Of a DNA stretch of 22,789 nt, positions 7,407 through 14,847 are shown in pieces. The notes under the pieces are model-generated. The model had not been told where the DNA came from, ran no database searches, and saw nothing but the letters and a program-made list of their open reading frames with translations. This DNA is from Actinomycetospora sp. GTDB lineage: Bacteria; Actinomycetota; Actinomycetes; Mycobacteriales; Pseudonocardiaceae. The position numbers and the translations under genes are program-made. The DNA lies in contig JAICLN010000012.1 in the NCBI GenBank assembly GCA_025925615.1, positions 1-22,789 of the forward strand, read 5' to 3'. The stretch's first letter is position 1. Each line of letters opens with the position of its first letter.

Positions 7407-7477
7407 GAAGCAGGGAGACGAGCAAGCCCTGATCGCGGGGTCGGCGCCCGGTGGCCGGACCGCGGCGCCCCGACCGC

Positions 7478-7483
7478 TACCGT
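7478..7483 (+). promoter_or_regulatory. Putative -10 hexamer (TACCGT) for the 7490-8455 gene and pheA
   Basis: TACCGT ends 6 bases before the GTG at 7490, with no Shine-Dalgarno sequence, consistent with a leaderless transcript that would continue through pheA. Confidence 0.4.
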
Positions 7484-7489
7484 GCCCTC

Positions 7490-8455
7490 GTGTCCACCGT
7501 CCCCCAGGCCGGTGGGGCACCGGTCGACGGTGTGCCCCCGCTCCTCGCGCGCATCCTCGACGACGCCGCACTCGTCTCGCCCGGGCCCCGCCCCGAGATG
7601 ACCGACGTCCTCGACGCTCACCTCGACGCCCGCGCCGGTCGCTACGGTGGTCTGCTCGGCTCCCTCGTCGTGCCGGTCTCCCGGCTCCAGGAGTTCGTCG
7701 CGGTCCTCGTGAAGCGCCGTCCGGGGGCCCCGGTGCCGATCACGCTCTCGGTCGACACCGGGCTGGGCGGAGTGCCGAAGGCGCTCTCGCTCACCACCTC
7801 GCGCTCCGCACTGCTCACCACCGGCACCGTCGAGATGCCCGCGCCCCACGACGTCGACTCGGTCTGGCTCGAGCGCGTCACCGAGTTCGTCCCCGACGAC
7901 GTCGTGGCGGTGGTGGAGCCCCGTCGCCCCGATGCCGACGGTTCCGACGACTGGATCGCCGGCGTCCGCCGGGTGGTCGGGCACGGCTGCCGGCCGAAGC
8001 TGCGCTGCGGGGGCGACCGGGCGGGCGTCTTCCCCGGGGTCACCGACGTGTCGCGGTTCCTCGCCGTGGTCGCCGCCTCCGGGCGGTCGTTCACGGCGAG
8101 CCTCGGGCTCCAGGGTGCAGCGCGCCACGTCGACCCCGACACCGGGTTCGACCACCACGGCTGGCTCAACCTCCTGGTCGCCGTGACGCGGTCGCTGTCC
8201 GCGGTGCCCCCGACGGCGAGCGGGGGTCCCGACGACGGCGGGCGCGGCGGGACCGAGGTGTCGGTCGAACCGCCCGCCGAGCTCGTCGACGCCGTGCGCG
8301 GGGCCCTGGACGCCACCGACGCCGAGGTGCTCGCCGCCGAGGTCGCGGACGTGGACGCGCCGACGGCGCTGCGGGTCCGCGCGCACCTGTCGTCGTTCGG
8401 GTCGAGCGCGCCCGCCGACCAGGGCGCCGAGATGGCCCGCCTGGGCCTGGTCTGA
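7490..8455 (+). CDS. Conserved protein of unknown function, coupled to pheA
   Basis: A 321-residue soluble protein without signal peptide or membrane helices. It alternates predicted strands and helices in a way compatible with a TIM-barrel-like fold. Conspicuous blocks are PKLRCGG followed by VFPGV (about 168-185) and the motif SLGLQGAARHVDPDTGFDHHGWLNLLVAV (about 204-232), with clustered His, Asp and Gly that look like an active site or metal/phosphate site. I recall similar GL..A.RH.D..TGF.HHG.LN motifs in unannotated actinobacterial proteins but know no function. The GTG start follows a TACCGT hexamer by 6 bases. Its TGA is one base before the pheA GTG, implying translational coupling. 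The homologous M. tuberculosis block lacks it, as far as I recall. Confidence 0.8.
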   Translation: MSTVPQAGGAPVDGVPPLLARILDDAALVSPGPRPEMTDVLDAHLDARAGRYGGLLGSLVVPVSRLQEFVAVLVKRRPGAPVPITLSVDTGLGGVPKALSLTTSRSALLTTGTVEMPAPHDVDSVWLERVTEFVPDDVVAVVEPRRPDADGSDDWIAGVRRVVGHGCRPKLRCGGDRAGVFPGVTDVSRFLAVVAASGRSFTASLGLQGAARHVDPDTGFDHHGWLNLLVAVTRSLSAVPPTASGGPDDGGRGGTEVSVEPPAELVDAVRGALDATDAEVLAAEVADVDAPTALRVRAHLSSFGSSAPADQGAEMARLGLV

Positions 8456-8456
8456 G

Positions 8457-9452
8457 GTGACTCCCCCCGCCGCCGGGACCGAGGTCGCGTTCCTCGGCCC
8501 GCACGGCACGTTCTGCGAGCAGGCGCTGCGCACGCTGGTCGAGGCGCCCGGCTCGGCCTTCGCCGGGTCCGGGCTGCGGCCCGCGGCGAGCACCACCGCG
8601 GCCCTCGACCTGCTGCGCGCGGGCGAGGTGGGGCTCGCGTGCGTGCCGATCGAGAGCTCGGTCGAGGGCGCCGTCCCCGCCACCATGGACGGGCTCGTCG
8701 AGTCCCCGCCCGTCGTCGTGGTCCGCGAGATCCTCCTCCCGGTCCGGTTCGCGGTGCTCGTGCGCCCGGGCACGGCGCCCGGCGACGTGCGCACCGTGGC
8801 CTCGCACCCGCACGGGGAGGCCCAGACCCGCCGGTGGCTCGCGGCCCACCTGCCCGCCGCCGAGGTCCGGATGACCCCGTCGACGTCGGCCGCCGCGGCC
8901 GCCGTCGCCGACGGGCAGGTCGACGCCGCGGTGAGCGCGCCGGTGGCCGCCGGGTACTACGGGCTCGAGGCGCTCGCGGACGGCGTGCACGACACCGGCG
9001 ACGCGGTCACCCGCTTCGTCGTCGTCGCCCCGGCCGGTGACCGGCTCCCCGCCCCGACCGGGCGCGACCGCACCTCGATCGCGGCGACCACCGTGAACGA
9101 GCCGGGCGCGCTGCTGGCGATCCTCACCGAGTTCGCGATCCGCGGGGTCGACCTGACCCGCATCGAGTCGCGGCCCTCCAAGGAGCGCCTCGGCACCTAC
9201 TGGTTCTTCCTCGACGGGGCCGGCCACGTCGCCGAGCCCGCCATGGGGGAGGCGCTCGCGGCGCTGCACCGCCGCTGCACCGAGCTGCGGTTCCTCGGGT
9301 CCTACCCGCGCGCGGTCGTTCCCCCGGGATCCACCGCCCCGTCACCTCCCGTCGCCCCGCCGGTCCCCGGCCAGGAGGGCACGGACTACGAGGCGGCCGC
9401 GAGGTGGCTGACCGCACTGCGCGAGGTGCCCGGCGAGGTCTTCGGGACCTGA
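8457..9452 (+). CDS. pheA: Prephenate dehydratase
   Basis: Monofunctional prephenate dehydratase (331 residues), converting prephenate to phenylpyruvate in phenylalanine biosynthesis in the cytoplasm. The catalytic domain starts at AFLGPHGTFCEQAL (11-24) and contains PIESSVEGAV (64-73), SHPHGEAQTRRWL (116-128) and the essential TRF triad (Thr185-Arg186-Phe187). A C-terminal ACT domain (about 205-285) carries the phenylalanine-binding motifs GALL (217-220) and ESRP (237-240), so feedback inhibition by phenylalanine is expected. After it comes a Pro-rich linker and a short helical tail. There is no chorismate mutase domain. The GTG start lies one base after the stop of the preceding gene, so translation is probably coupled. 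Confidence 0.96.
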   Translation: MTPPAAGTEVAFLGPHGTFCEQALRTLVEAPGSAFAGSGLRPAASTTAALDLLRAGEVGLACVPIESSVEGAVPATMDGLVESPPVVVVREILLPVRFAVLVRPGTAPGDVRTVASHPHGEAQTRRWLAAHLPAAEVRMTPSTSAAAAAVADGQVDAAVSAPVAAGYYGLEALADGVHDTGDAVTRFVVVAPAGDRLPAPTGRDRTSIAATTVNEPGALLAILTEFAIRGVDLTRIESRPSKERLGTYWFFLDGAGHVAEPAMGEALAALHRRCTELRFLGSYPRAVVPPGSTAPSPPVAPPVPGQEGTDYEAAARWLTALREVPGEVFGT

Positions 9453-9475
9453 CCGGGCGTGGTACGGATGGACAC

Positions 9476-10126
9476 GTGCTCCGTCTCGTGCTCGCCCGCC
9501 ACGGCCAGACCCCGGCGAACGTCGCGAAGACCCTGGACACGGTCCTCCCGGGCCCGGGGCTCACCGACCTCGGCCGGCTGCAGGCCGAGGCGCTCGGCAA
9601 GGAGCTCGCGGCCGACCCGCTGGGCCCGGTCGGTCGGATCGTCCACTCGTCCGCGCGGCGGGCCCGCGAGACCGCCTTCCTGGCCGCTCCGGTGCTCGGC
9701 CTCGAGCCCTCCGAGATGGGGGGCATCCACGAGGTCCAGGTCGGCGATCTCGAGGGCCGCAACGACGAGGCCGCCATCGCCCGCTTCCGCGCCACCTACG
9801 ACGCCTGGCGCGAGGGCGACGTCACCGCGCGCATGCCCGGCGGCGAGTCGGGCCGCGACGTGCTGGACCGCTACCTGCCCGCCCTCGAGGGGCTGCGCGG
9901 CGGGGACGTGACCGGCACGGTCGTCCTGGTGAGCCACGGCGCGGTGCTGCGGCTCGTCAGCCACGCGCTCGTCGGGGAGATCCCCGACCTCGGCACCGAC
10001 GACCATGTCGACAACTGCGGCCGGATCGTCCTCCGGGGCGACGACGACGGCGGGTGGAGCCTGGAGGCGTGGCGCCGCGAGGCCCCGGGCGGGCTGGCCT
10101 CCACCCGGGACGCCACCGGTGGGTAG
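9476..10126 (+). CDS. Histidine phosphatase family protein (phosphoglycerate mutase-like)
   Basis: A 216-residue cytoplasmic phosphatase of the histidine phosphatase superfamily. LARHGQT puts the phospho-accepting His9 inside the RHG motif; the second catalytic histidine is in VLVSHGAVLRLV, and the proton donor is expected near IHEVQVGDLEG. The family includes cofactor-dependent mutases, broad phosphatases and GpgP/CobC-like enzymes, so the substrate cannot be named. GTG 9476 is chosen because it starts four codons before the core strand; a weak TACGGA lies 7 bases upstream. It follows pheA by 23 bases on the same strand, as in mycobacteria (Rv3838c-Rv3837c, from memory). It ends inside a hairpin shared with the convergent metallopeptidase gene. 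Confidence 0.92.
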   Translation: MLRLVLARHGQTPANVAKTLDTVLPGPGLTDLGRLQAEALGKELAADPLGPVGRIVHSSARRARETAFLAAPVLGLEPSEMGGIHEVQVGDLEGRNDEAAIARFRATYDAWREGDVTARMPGGESGRDVLDRYLPALEGLRGGDVTGTVVLVSHGAVLRLVSHALVGEIPDLGTDDHVDNCGRIVLRGDDDGGWSLEAWRREAPGGLASTRDATGG

Positions 10127-10145
10127 GTGGCCGGAGGCCACCTAC
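10123..10145. terminator. Bidirectional hairpin containing both convergent stop codons
   Basis: GTAGGTGGCC (10123-10132), GGA loop, GGCCACCTAC (10136-10145): a perfect 10-base-pair stem with a three-base loop. The TAG of the phosphatase gene (10124-10126) and the TAG of the metallopeptidase gene (complement of 10142-10144) are the same triplet in the two arms. There is no U-tract, as is common in actinobacteria. Confidence 0.75.
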
Positions 10146-10480
10146 GCCCACCCCAGCCGGTGCAGCGTCGCGTCGTCGATCCCGAAGTGGTGGGCGATCT
10201 CGTGCACCACGGTGATCGCGACCTCGTCGCGCAGCTCGTCCTCGTCGGCGCACATCTCCACCAGGGCGTCGCGGTAGAGGGTGATCCGGTCGGGGAGGAC
10301 CCCGCCGTAGTCGCTGGTGCGGTCGGTGAGCGCCACGCCCTCGTAGAGACCCAGCAGGTCCGGGTCCTCGGGGTCGCGCGCCTCGACGAGCACGACGACG
10401 TTGTCCATCGCCCGCAGCAGCTCCGCCGGGAGCTCGTCGAGCGCCTCGGAGACCAGCTCCTCGAACCGCTCCGGGTTCAC
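10142..10480 (-). CDS. Small HExxH metallopeptidase family protein
   Basis: A 112-residue zincin-like protein. The zinc motif HEIAHHFGIDD (residues 93-103) sits near the C-terminus, as in the short actinobacterial metallopeptidase family (Rv3836-like, former DUF1025); an N-terminal helix FEELVSEALDELPAELL precedes a small beta region. No signal peptide or membrane segment is present, so it should be cytoplasmic. The GTG start lies 12 bases after the stop of the septum-formation gene on the same strand, which implies one operon. No convincing ribosome binding site precedes it, so reinitiation from the upstream gene is plausible. The substrate is unknown. Confidence 0.88.
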   Translation of the reverse strand: MNPERFEELVSEALDELPAELLRAMDNVVVLVEARDPEDPDLLGLYEGVALTDRTSDYGGVLPDRITLYRDALVEMCADEDELRDEVAITVVHEIAHHFGIDDATLHRLGWA

Positions 10481-10492
10481 CGCGGGTCCGGG

Positions 10493-11695
10493 CTAGTTCC
10501 CGCCGCCGGGCAGCAGCGGCGGGAGCGAGGGGAGCACGCTGGGCAGCCCGGGCGCGGCCGGTGCCGGGGTGGCGCCGGCCTGCTCGGGGGCGGGCGCGGC
10601 CGTCGTCGTGGCCGCCGGGGTGGAGGGCTCGACGGCGGGTGCCCCGGGTGGGGGCAGCGGGTCGGGTGAGTCGGGGGCGGCGCCGCCGATCTTCACGCCG
10701 TCCTTGACCGCACCGGTCAGCGGCGCGAACCCGGAGTTGTCGGCGAGCAGCGAGCCCATGTTGCAGCTCACGCGGCGGGTGCCGGCGTCCCACGAGGCCT
10801 GGTTGACGTTCGTCCAGTACACGGTGAGCTTCGAATCGGTGAGCTTCTGGGCGCCGACGGCGTCCTGGGCGACCTTGGTGCACGCCGGCTGCAGGAAGTT
10901 GTCCTGGTCGTCGACCGAGGGCAGGCCGGCGGTGAACTTCGAGCCGAGGTCGACGGTGCCGGCCACCTCGGCGGCGTGGGTCTTGGCGCACGAGGAGACC
11001 GGGTCGGACACGTCCTTGCCGGAGAGCCCGAGGCAGGTGCCGGGGGCGAACACCACGGCCTGGTCGGCGTCGGCGACCTTGCCGGTCGAGGCGAGGAGGG
11101 CACCGGTGACGCCGGGGGCCTGCAGCCCGCAGCGCACGGTGCGGTCGCCGTCGCCCCAGGCCGCGGCGGTCGGCTTGAGGGCGCCGACCTTGTAGCGGCC
11201 GGTCGGGTCGAGCGGTTTGCCGAGGTAGCGGGGCACCAGGGGGCCGCACTGGTCGGCGACGATCTTCTGCCAGGCGTCGTCGGCCGGGAACGGCACGCCC
11301 TCGGGCTGGGTCGCGTTCACCGGACCCGCGGTCTCGAACAGGTGCGACGCCGAGCAGTCGACCTGGCGCACGTCGGAACCGTCGGCCCGCTGCCACGTCA
11401 GGCAGGTGCCCGGGGCCTTGGCGAGCTCCGAGGAGTCGGTCTCCGGGCCGCTGCTCGAGCCGCCCAGGACGCTCGGCGAGGAGCCGGACTCGTCACCGGC
11501 CAGCCCGAGGAAGCCCAGGCCGTTGCCGGTCGCGGCGAACGCACTCGCGGCCAGGAGCATGATCAGCGCCCCGGCGAGGACGCCGATGACGCCTCGGCGC
11601 GCGATGAGGCGCCGGGCGGCGTGACCGTCCGTGTCGTCCGCCACCCGGTCGTCGTCGCGCCGTCGCCCCGAGGACGGACGTTCCCGTAGGACCAT
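10493..11695 (-). CDS. Septum formation family membrane-anchored protein
   Basis: A 400-residue protein of the actinobacterial septum-formation family (M. tuberculosis Rv3835-like by position and domain). A charged cytoplasmic N-terminus (1-33) leads into one membrane helix (about 35-56, GVIGVLAGALIMLLAASAF), followed by an extracytoplasmic region with two related cysteine-containing repeats, one beginning APGTCLTWQ and the other FAPGTCLGLSG. Conserved cysteines in VDCSASHLFE, VADQCGPLV, VRCGLQ, SSCAKTHAAEV, PACTKVA and VSCNMGSL probably form disulphides outside the cell. The C-terminal 70 or so residues are Pro/Ala-rich and likely lie in the wall. ATG 11695 is the closest start to the membrane helix without crossing the divergent promoter region; an upstream-extended frame exists. 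It heads an operon with the metallopeptidase. Confidence 0.86.
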   Translation of the reverse strand: MVLRERPSSGRRRDDDRVADDTDGHAARRLIARRGVIGVLAGALIMLLAASAFAATGNGLGFLGLAGDESGSSPSVLGGSSSGPETDSSELAKAPGTCLTWQRADGSDVRQVDCSASHLFETAGPVNATQPEGVPFPADDAWQKIVADQCGPLVPRYLGKPLDPTGRYKVGALKPTAAAWGDGDRTVRCGLQAPGVTGALLASTGKVADADQAVVFAPGTCLGLSGKDVSDPVSSCAKTHAAEVAGTVDLGSKFTAGLPSVDDQDNFLQPACTKVAQDAVGAQKLTDSKLTVYWTNVNQASWDAGTRRVSCNMGSLLADNSGFAPLTGAVKDGVKIGGAAPDSPDPLPPPGAPAVEPSTPAATTTAAPAPEQAGATPAPAAPGLPSVLPSLPPLLPGGGN

Positions 11696-11778
11696 GGTGC
11701 TGACATCATGCCGCGTGCCGGAATCGTCTCCTCGAGGGGGGATCCGCGCGCAGACGTGTGGTGGGGAGGAGTGAGGAC

Positions 11779-12636
11779 ATGAGCGACCAGCCGGAGGGCA
11801 CGCACCGACGCCCGGACGGGGCCGGTGGCGGGGACGACGCGGCGACACCGCCCTCGGGCCTCCCGGCCGGCGGCGGCACCCCCGACGCCTCGGCGGCACC
11901 CACCACGCGGACCGAGCAGCCGTGGTGGAACGCGGACGGCACCGAGGGATCGGGCGCCCGCCACGCCACGCCCGACGACGAGGCCGGGGCCGCCGCGCCC
12001 GACGGTGCCGGCGGCGGCGCGCCCGACGCCGAGCCCCGGCGCGGCCGGGTCCGCTATCAGGACCCGGAGACCACGACGCCGCGGGAGCCGACCCTCGCGG
12101 AGCAGCGCGCGCGCCGGGAGTCGGAGCGCCGCCGCAAGGCCCAGGAGGAGGCCGCGGCCGCCGCCGAGCAGCGGAAGTCGAAGACCCGCAAGCGGGTGCT
12201 CATCGGCGGCGGGGTCGCGGTCGGGGTGGTCGCGATCGTGGCGATCGCCTACGCGGCGTCGTCCGGGAGCGACGACTCGGTCAACGCGCAGTGCACCGAC
12301 CAGAACGGCGTCGTCGTCGACGACAGCAACTGCGCGGGCACCCCGACGAACGGGTCCTACCACGGTGGCTTCGTCCCGATCTTCCTCGGCGGCTTCGGCA
12401 ACCAGTACCACTACAACTACGGCTCCAGCTCGCCCGTCGGGACCGTCGCGCGCGGCGGGTCGGTCACGGCACCGCCGAGCGGTACGAGCATCCGCAGCGG
12501 GACGACGGGCAGCAGCCTGGGCTCCACCTCGTCGAACGGGACCGTCAGCCGCGGCGGCCTCGGCGTCTCCGGCAGCTCGTCGGGGTCGGGCTCCAAGGGC
12601 TCGTCGTCGGGCTCCGGCTCGTCATCGGGCAGCTGA
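11779..12636 (+). CDS. YgiB/YjfM-like (DUF1190-type) single-pass membrane protein
   Basis: A 285-residue protein with four visible parts: a disordered acidic Gly/Pro/Ala-rich N-terminus (1-103), a highly charged Arg/Glu/Ala helix that could form a coiled coil (104-138), one membrane helix (139-160), and an extracytoplasmic tail with a Cys172/Cys185 pair, a Gly/Tyr-rich stretch (GGFVPIFLGGFGNQYHYNYG) and a Ser/Gly end. The segment TVSRGGLGVSG (255-265) closely resembles the TVTRGGFGESV segment near the C-terminus of E. coli YgiB as I recall it, and the next gene is a YgiC homologue, so I assign it to the DUF1190-like partner role. ATG 11779 has a GGGGAGGAG ribosome binding site about 7 bases upstream. 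Similarity is local; the family assignment is moderate. Confidence 0.72.
   Translation: MSDQPEGTHRRPDGAGGGDDAATPPSGLPAGGGTPDASAAPTTRTEQPWWNADGTEGSGARHATPDDEAGAAAPDGAGGGAPDAEPRRGRVRYQDPETTTPREPTLAEQRARRESERRRKAQEEAAAAAEQRKSKTRKRVLIGGGVAVGVVAIVAIAYAASSGSDDSVNAQCTDQNGVVVDDSNCAGTPTNGSYHGGFVPIFLGGFGNQYHYNYGSSSPVGTVARGGSVTAPPSGTSIRSGTTGSSLGSTSSNGTVSRGGLGVSGSSSGSGSKGSSSGSGSSSGS
12540..12636 (+). repeat. Ser/Gly low-complexity coding repeat
   Basis: The last 32 codons encode an irregular Ser/Gly tail (SGSSSGSGSKGSSSGSGSSSGS) from imperfect repeats of TCGGGCTC/TCGTCG-like units. It is probably disordered and could vary in length between strains. Confidence 0.55.
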
Positions 12637-12678
12637 ACCCCCACCAGCCGCCACACTCCTTCCGGGAAAGGACGCGCG

Positions 12679-13848
12679 TTGCGTCGCGAGAGGTCCACCC
12701 CCCGCCCCGACTGGCGCCAGAAGATCGAGGAGCAGGGCCTCGTCTTCGGCACCCCGGCCGCCGGGCAGAACGGTGCCCGGCCCTACTGGGACGAGTCGGT
12801 GCACTACGTGTTCGACATGGCCGAGATCCTCTCGCTGGAGGCCGACGTCGAGCTGCTGCACTCGATGTGCCTGGAGGCCGTCGACCACGTCGTCACCACC
12901 GAGCGGTTCCGCGACTTCGCGCTGCCGGAGTGGTGCTGGGAGCAGGTGGCCGCGTCGTGGAAGCGCCACGACCCGCACCTCTACGGTCGCTTCGACCTGC
13001 GCTACGACGGGTCCGGGCCGGCGAAGCTGCTGGAGTACAACGCGGACACCCCGACGTCGCTGCTCGAGGCCAGCATCTGCCAGTGGTACTGGCTCAAGGA
13101 CGTCTACGGCGACTCCCAGGACCAGTGGAACTCGCTGCACGAGAAGCTCGTCGCACAGTGGACGGCGATCGCCGGGGACCTGCCCCGCAACGAGGTCCAC
13201 TTCTGCTGGTCGCAGGCCGAGACGACCGGTGAGGACCACGTCACCACGGCCTACCTGCAGGAGACGGCGGCCGAGGCCGGCCTGGACACCGTGGGGCTCG
13301 CGATCGAGCAGATCGGCTGGGACTCCGCCCTCGACCGGTTCGTGGACCTCGAGGAGGCCCCGATGAGCTGCGTCGCCAAGCTCTACCCCTGGGAGTGGAT
13401 CCTCGGCGACGACTTCGGCAAGCACGTCACCCGCAGCCTCCCCGAGACCCTCTGGGTCGAGCCGCTGTGGAAGACGCTGCTGTCGAACAAGGCGATCCTC
13501 GCGGTGCTCTGGGAGATGTACCCGGGCCACCCGAACCTGCTGCCCGCCTCGCTCGGCGACCCCGGGCTGCTCACCGAGTACGTCCGCAAACCGCTGCTCG
13601 GGCGCGAGGGCGCGAACGTGCAGATCGTCGCCGGGGCGGGCGAGCCCGTCGTCGAGACCGGCGGGGTCTACGGCGAGGAGGGCTACGTCTACCAGCTCTT
13701 CGACCCGCTGCCGGAGTTCGAGGGATACCGCCCCGCGCTCGGCGCGTGGATCGTCGGCGACGAGGCCGCCGGGCTCGGCATCCGCGAGACGACGGGTCTG
13801 GTCACCGACAACGGCGCGGCCTTCGTGCCGCACCGCATCCCCGACTGA
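12679..13848 (+). CDS. Glutathionylspermidine synthase family ATP-grasp ligase (YgiC/YjfC-like)
   Basis: A 389-residue ATP-grasp amide ligase of the GSP_synth family, without the N-terminal amidase domain of E. coli Gss. Conserved parts include PRPDWRQK at the start (9-15), PYWDESVHY (35-43), the substrate/ATP block RFDLRYDGSGPAKLLEYNADTPTSLLEA (104-131), CVAKLYPWEWILGDDFG (about 231-247), and the terminal GAWIVGDEAAGLGIRETTGLVTDNGAAFVPH, all closely paralleling E. coli YgiC. The enzyme probably forms an ATP-dependent amide bond between a peptide or protein carboxylate and an amine; actinobacteria do not use glutathionylspermidine, so the true substrate is unknown. The start appears to be TTG at 12679: AAAGGA lies six bases upstream and the PRPDWR segment is placed as in YgiC. 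It sits 42 bases after the YgiB-like gene. Confidence 0.92.
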   Translation: MRRERSTPRPDWRQKIEEQGLVFGTPAAGQNGARPYWDESVHYVFDMAEILSLEADVELLHSMCLEAVDHVVTTERFRDFALPEWCWEQVAASWKRHDPHLYGRFDLRYDGSGPAKLLEYNADTPTSLLEASICQWYWLKDVYGDSQDQWNSLHEKLVAQWTAIAGDLPRNEVHFCWSQAETTGEDHVTTAYLQETAAEAGLDTVGLAIEQIGWDSALDRFVDLEEAPMSCVAKLYPWEWILGDDFGKHVTRSLPETLWVEPLWKTLLSNKAILAVLWEMYPGHPNLLPASLGDPGLLTEYVRKPLLGREGANVQIVAGAGEPVVETGGVYGEEGYVYQLFDPLPEFEGYRPALGAWIVGDEAAGLGIRETTGLVTDNGAAFVPHRIPD

Positions 13849-14729
13849 TGGCTCCCGGACACGCAGCGGAGCGGAGCTGGACCATCGGTGCCGCTCGGCG
13901 GCTGTGGACGCTCTACGAGCCGGTCCACGCCCTGACCTACTTCGCCCCCGCGGCGCTCGCGGCGGCCGGGCATCTCGGCGACTCCTTCTGGGCCCGTTAC
14001 GTCGCGCAGCGGGCGGCCCCGCTCGGGCCGGTGCCGACCGCCGTCGTCGTCGCCGCCTTCGGCGGGTTCGCGCCCGACCGCATCGCCGACGCCCTCGCCG
14101 GGGTGGAGCCGGACGTCACCCCGACCACGGCGCTCGAGGTACGGCTGCGCGGGATCGACGCGGCGTTCGGCGACCTGGACGAGCGTCCCGACGGGGCCGT
14201 GGTCGCGGAGGCCGCCGACCTCGCGTGGGAGGCCGCGCAGGCCTGCGAGGACGCCGGGCGCGTGCTGGGCGCGGCGAACCGCGCGCTGCCCCGGCCCGCG
14301 ACCCCGCACCTGGCGCTCTGGCAGGCCACGACGACGCTGCGCGAGCACCGTGGCGACGGCCATCTCGCCGCGCTCGCGGTGCACGGGGTCTCCCCGGTCG
14401 CCTCGCACGTGCTCAAGGTGGCCGCGGGGGAGTCACCGGCCCGGGACCTGCGGCTCGGGCGGCGAATCCCCGACGCGGCGTGGTCGGGCGAGGTCGCCCG
14501 CCTCGCCGGGCGGGGTCTCGTCACGGGTCCCGACGACGGGCCCGCGCTCACCACCGACGGGGTGGCGCTGCACGCCGCGGTCGAGGAGGCGACCGACCGC
14601 GCCGCGGCCGGGCCCTGGGACGCGCTGGGCCCGGAGCGGACGGAGCGGCTCGCGACGCTGCTGGAGCCGATCGCGGCGGCCGCCCGATCGGAGGTCCCGG
14701 CGGTCAACCCGATCGGGTTCCCCCGCTGA
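13848..14729 (+). CDS. SCO6745 family protein (helix-turn-helix-like)
   Basis: A 293-residue soluble protein of the actinobacterial SCO6745 family. The N-terminal signature RRLWTLYEPVHALTYFAPAALAA, then FWARYVAQRAAPLGPVPTAVVVAAFGGFAPDRIADAL, is characteristic. The C-terminal half contains a predicted winged-helix-like region (WSGEVARLAGRGLVTGPDDGPALTTDGVALHAAVEEATDRAA), similar to MarR-type reading of a wing. The ATG overlaps the ligase stop in TGATG (13846-13850), so translation is coupled and a functional link with the ligase is likely. Family members are usually annotated as hypothetical; whether this binds DNA or a small ligand is unknown. It could be the regulator or an accessory enzyme of the YgiBC-like cassette. 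Confidence 0.85.
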   Translation: MAPGHAAERSWTIGAARRLWTLYEPVHALTYFAPAALAAAGHLGDSFWARYVAQRAAPLGPVPTAVVVAAFGGFAPDRIADALAGVEPDVTPTTALEVRLRGIDAAFGDLDERPDGAVVAEAADLAWEAAQACEDAGRVLGAANRALPRPATPHLALWQATTTLREHRGDGHLAALAVHGVSPVASHVLKVAAGESPARDLRLGRRIPDAAWSGEVARLAGRGLVTGPDDGPALTTDGVALHAAVEEATDRAAAGPWDALGPERTERLATLLEPIAAAARSEVPAVNPIGFPR

Positions 14730-14799
14730 GCGGGCCATGAGGGGAGGATCCGGTCGCTCTACGCGGCCGAGGGTCCCCTCGCGCGGGGGCACCTGCCGC

Positions 14800-14805
14800 T
14801 AGGGT
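14800..14805 (+). promoter_or_regulatory. Putative -10 hexamer (TAGGGT) for the DUF350 gene
   Basis: TAGGGT lies 42 bases before the GTG at 14848, giving a predicted leader of about 35 bases that contains the GGAGG site. It lies in the 118-base gap after the SCO6745-family gene, so DUF350 may have its own promoter. Confidence 0.4.
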
Positions 14806-14847
14806 GCGGCGTCTCTTTCGTCCGGATGGACCCGCGCGGAGGCCTGC

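Noticed and set aside
12679..13848. True glutathionylspermidine synthetase
   Set aside because: The amidase half is missing, and actinobacteria generally use mycothiol and not glutathione; the sequence follows the YgiC/YjfC branch.
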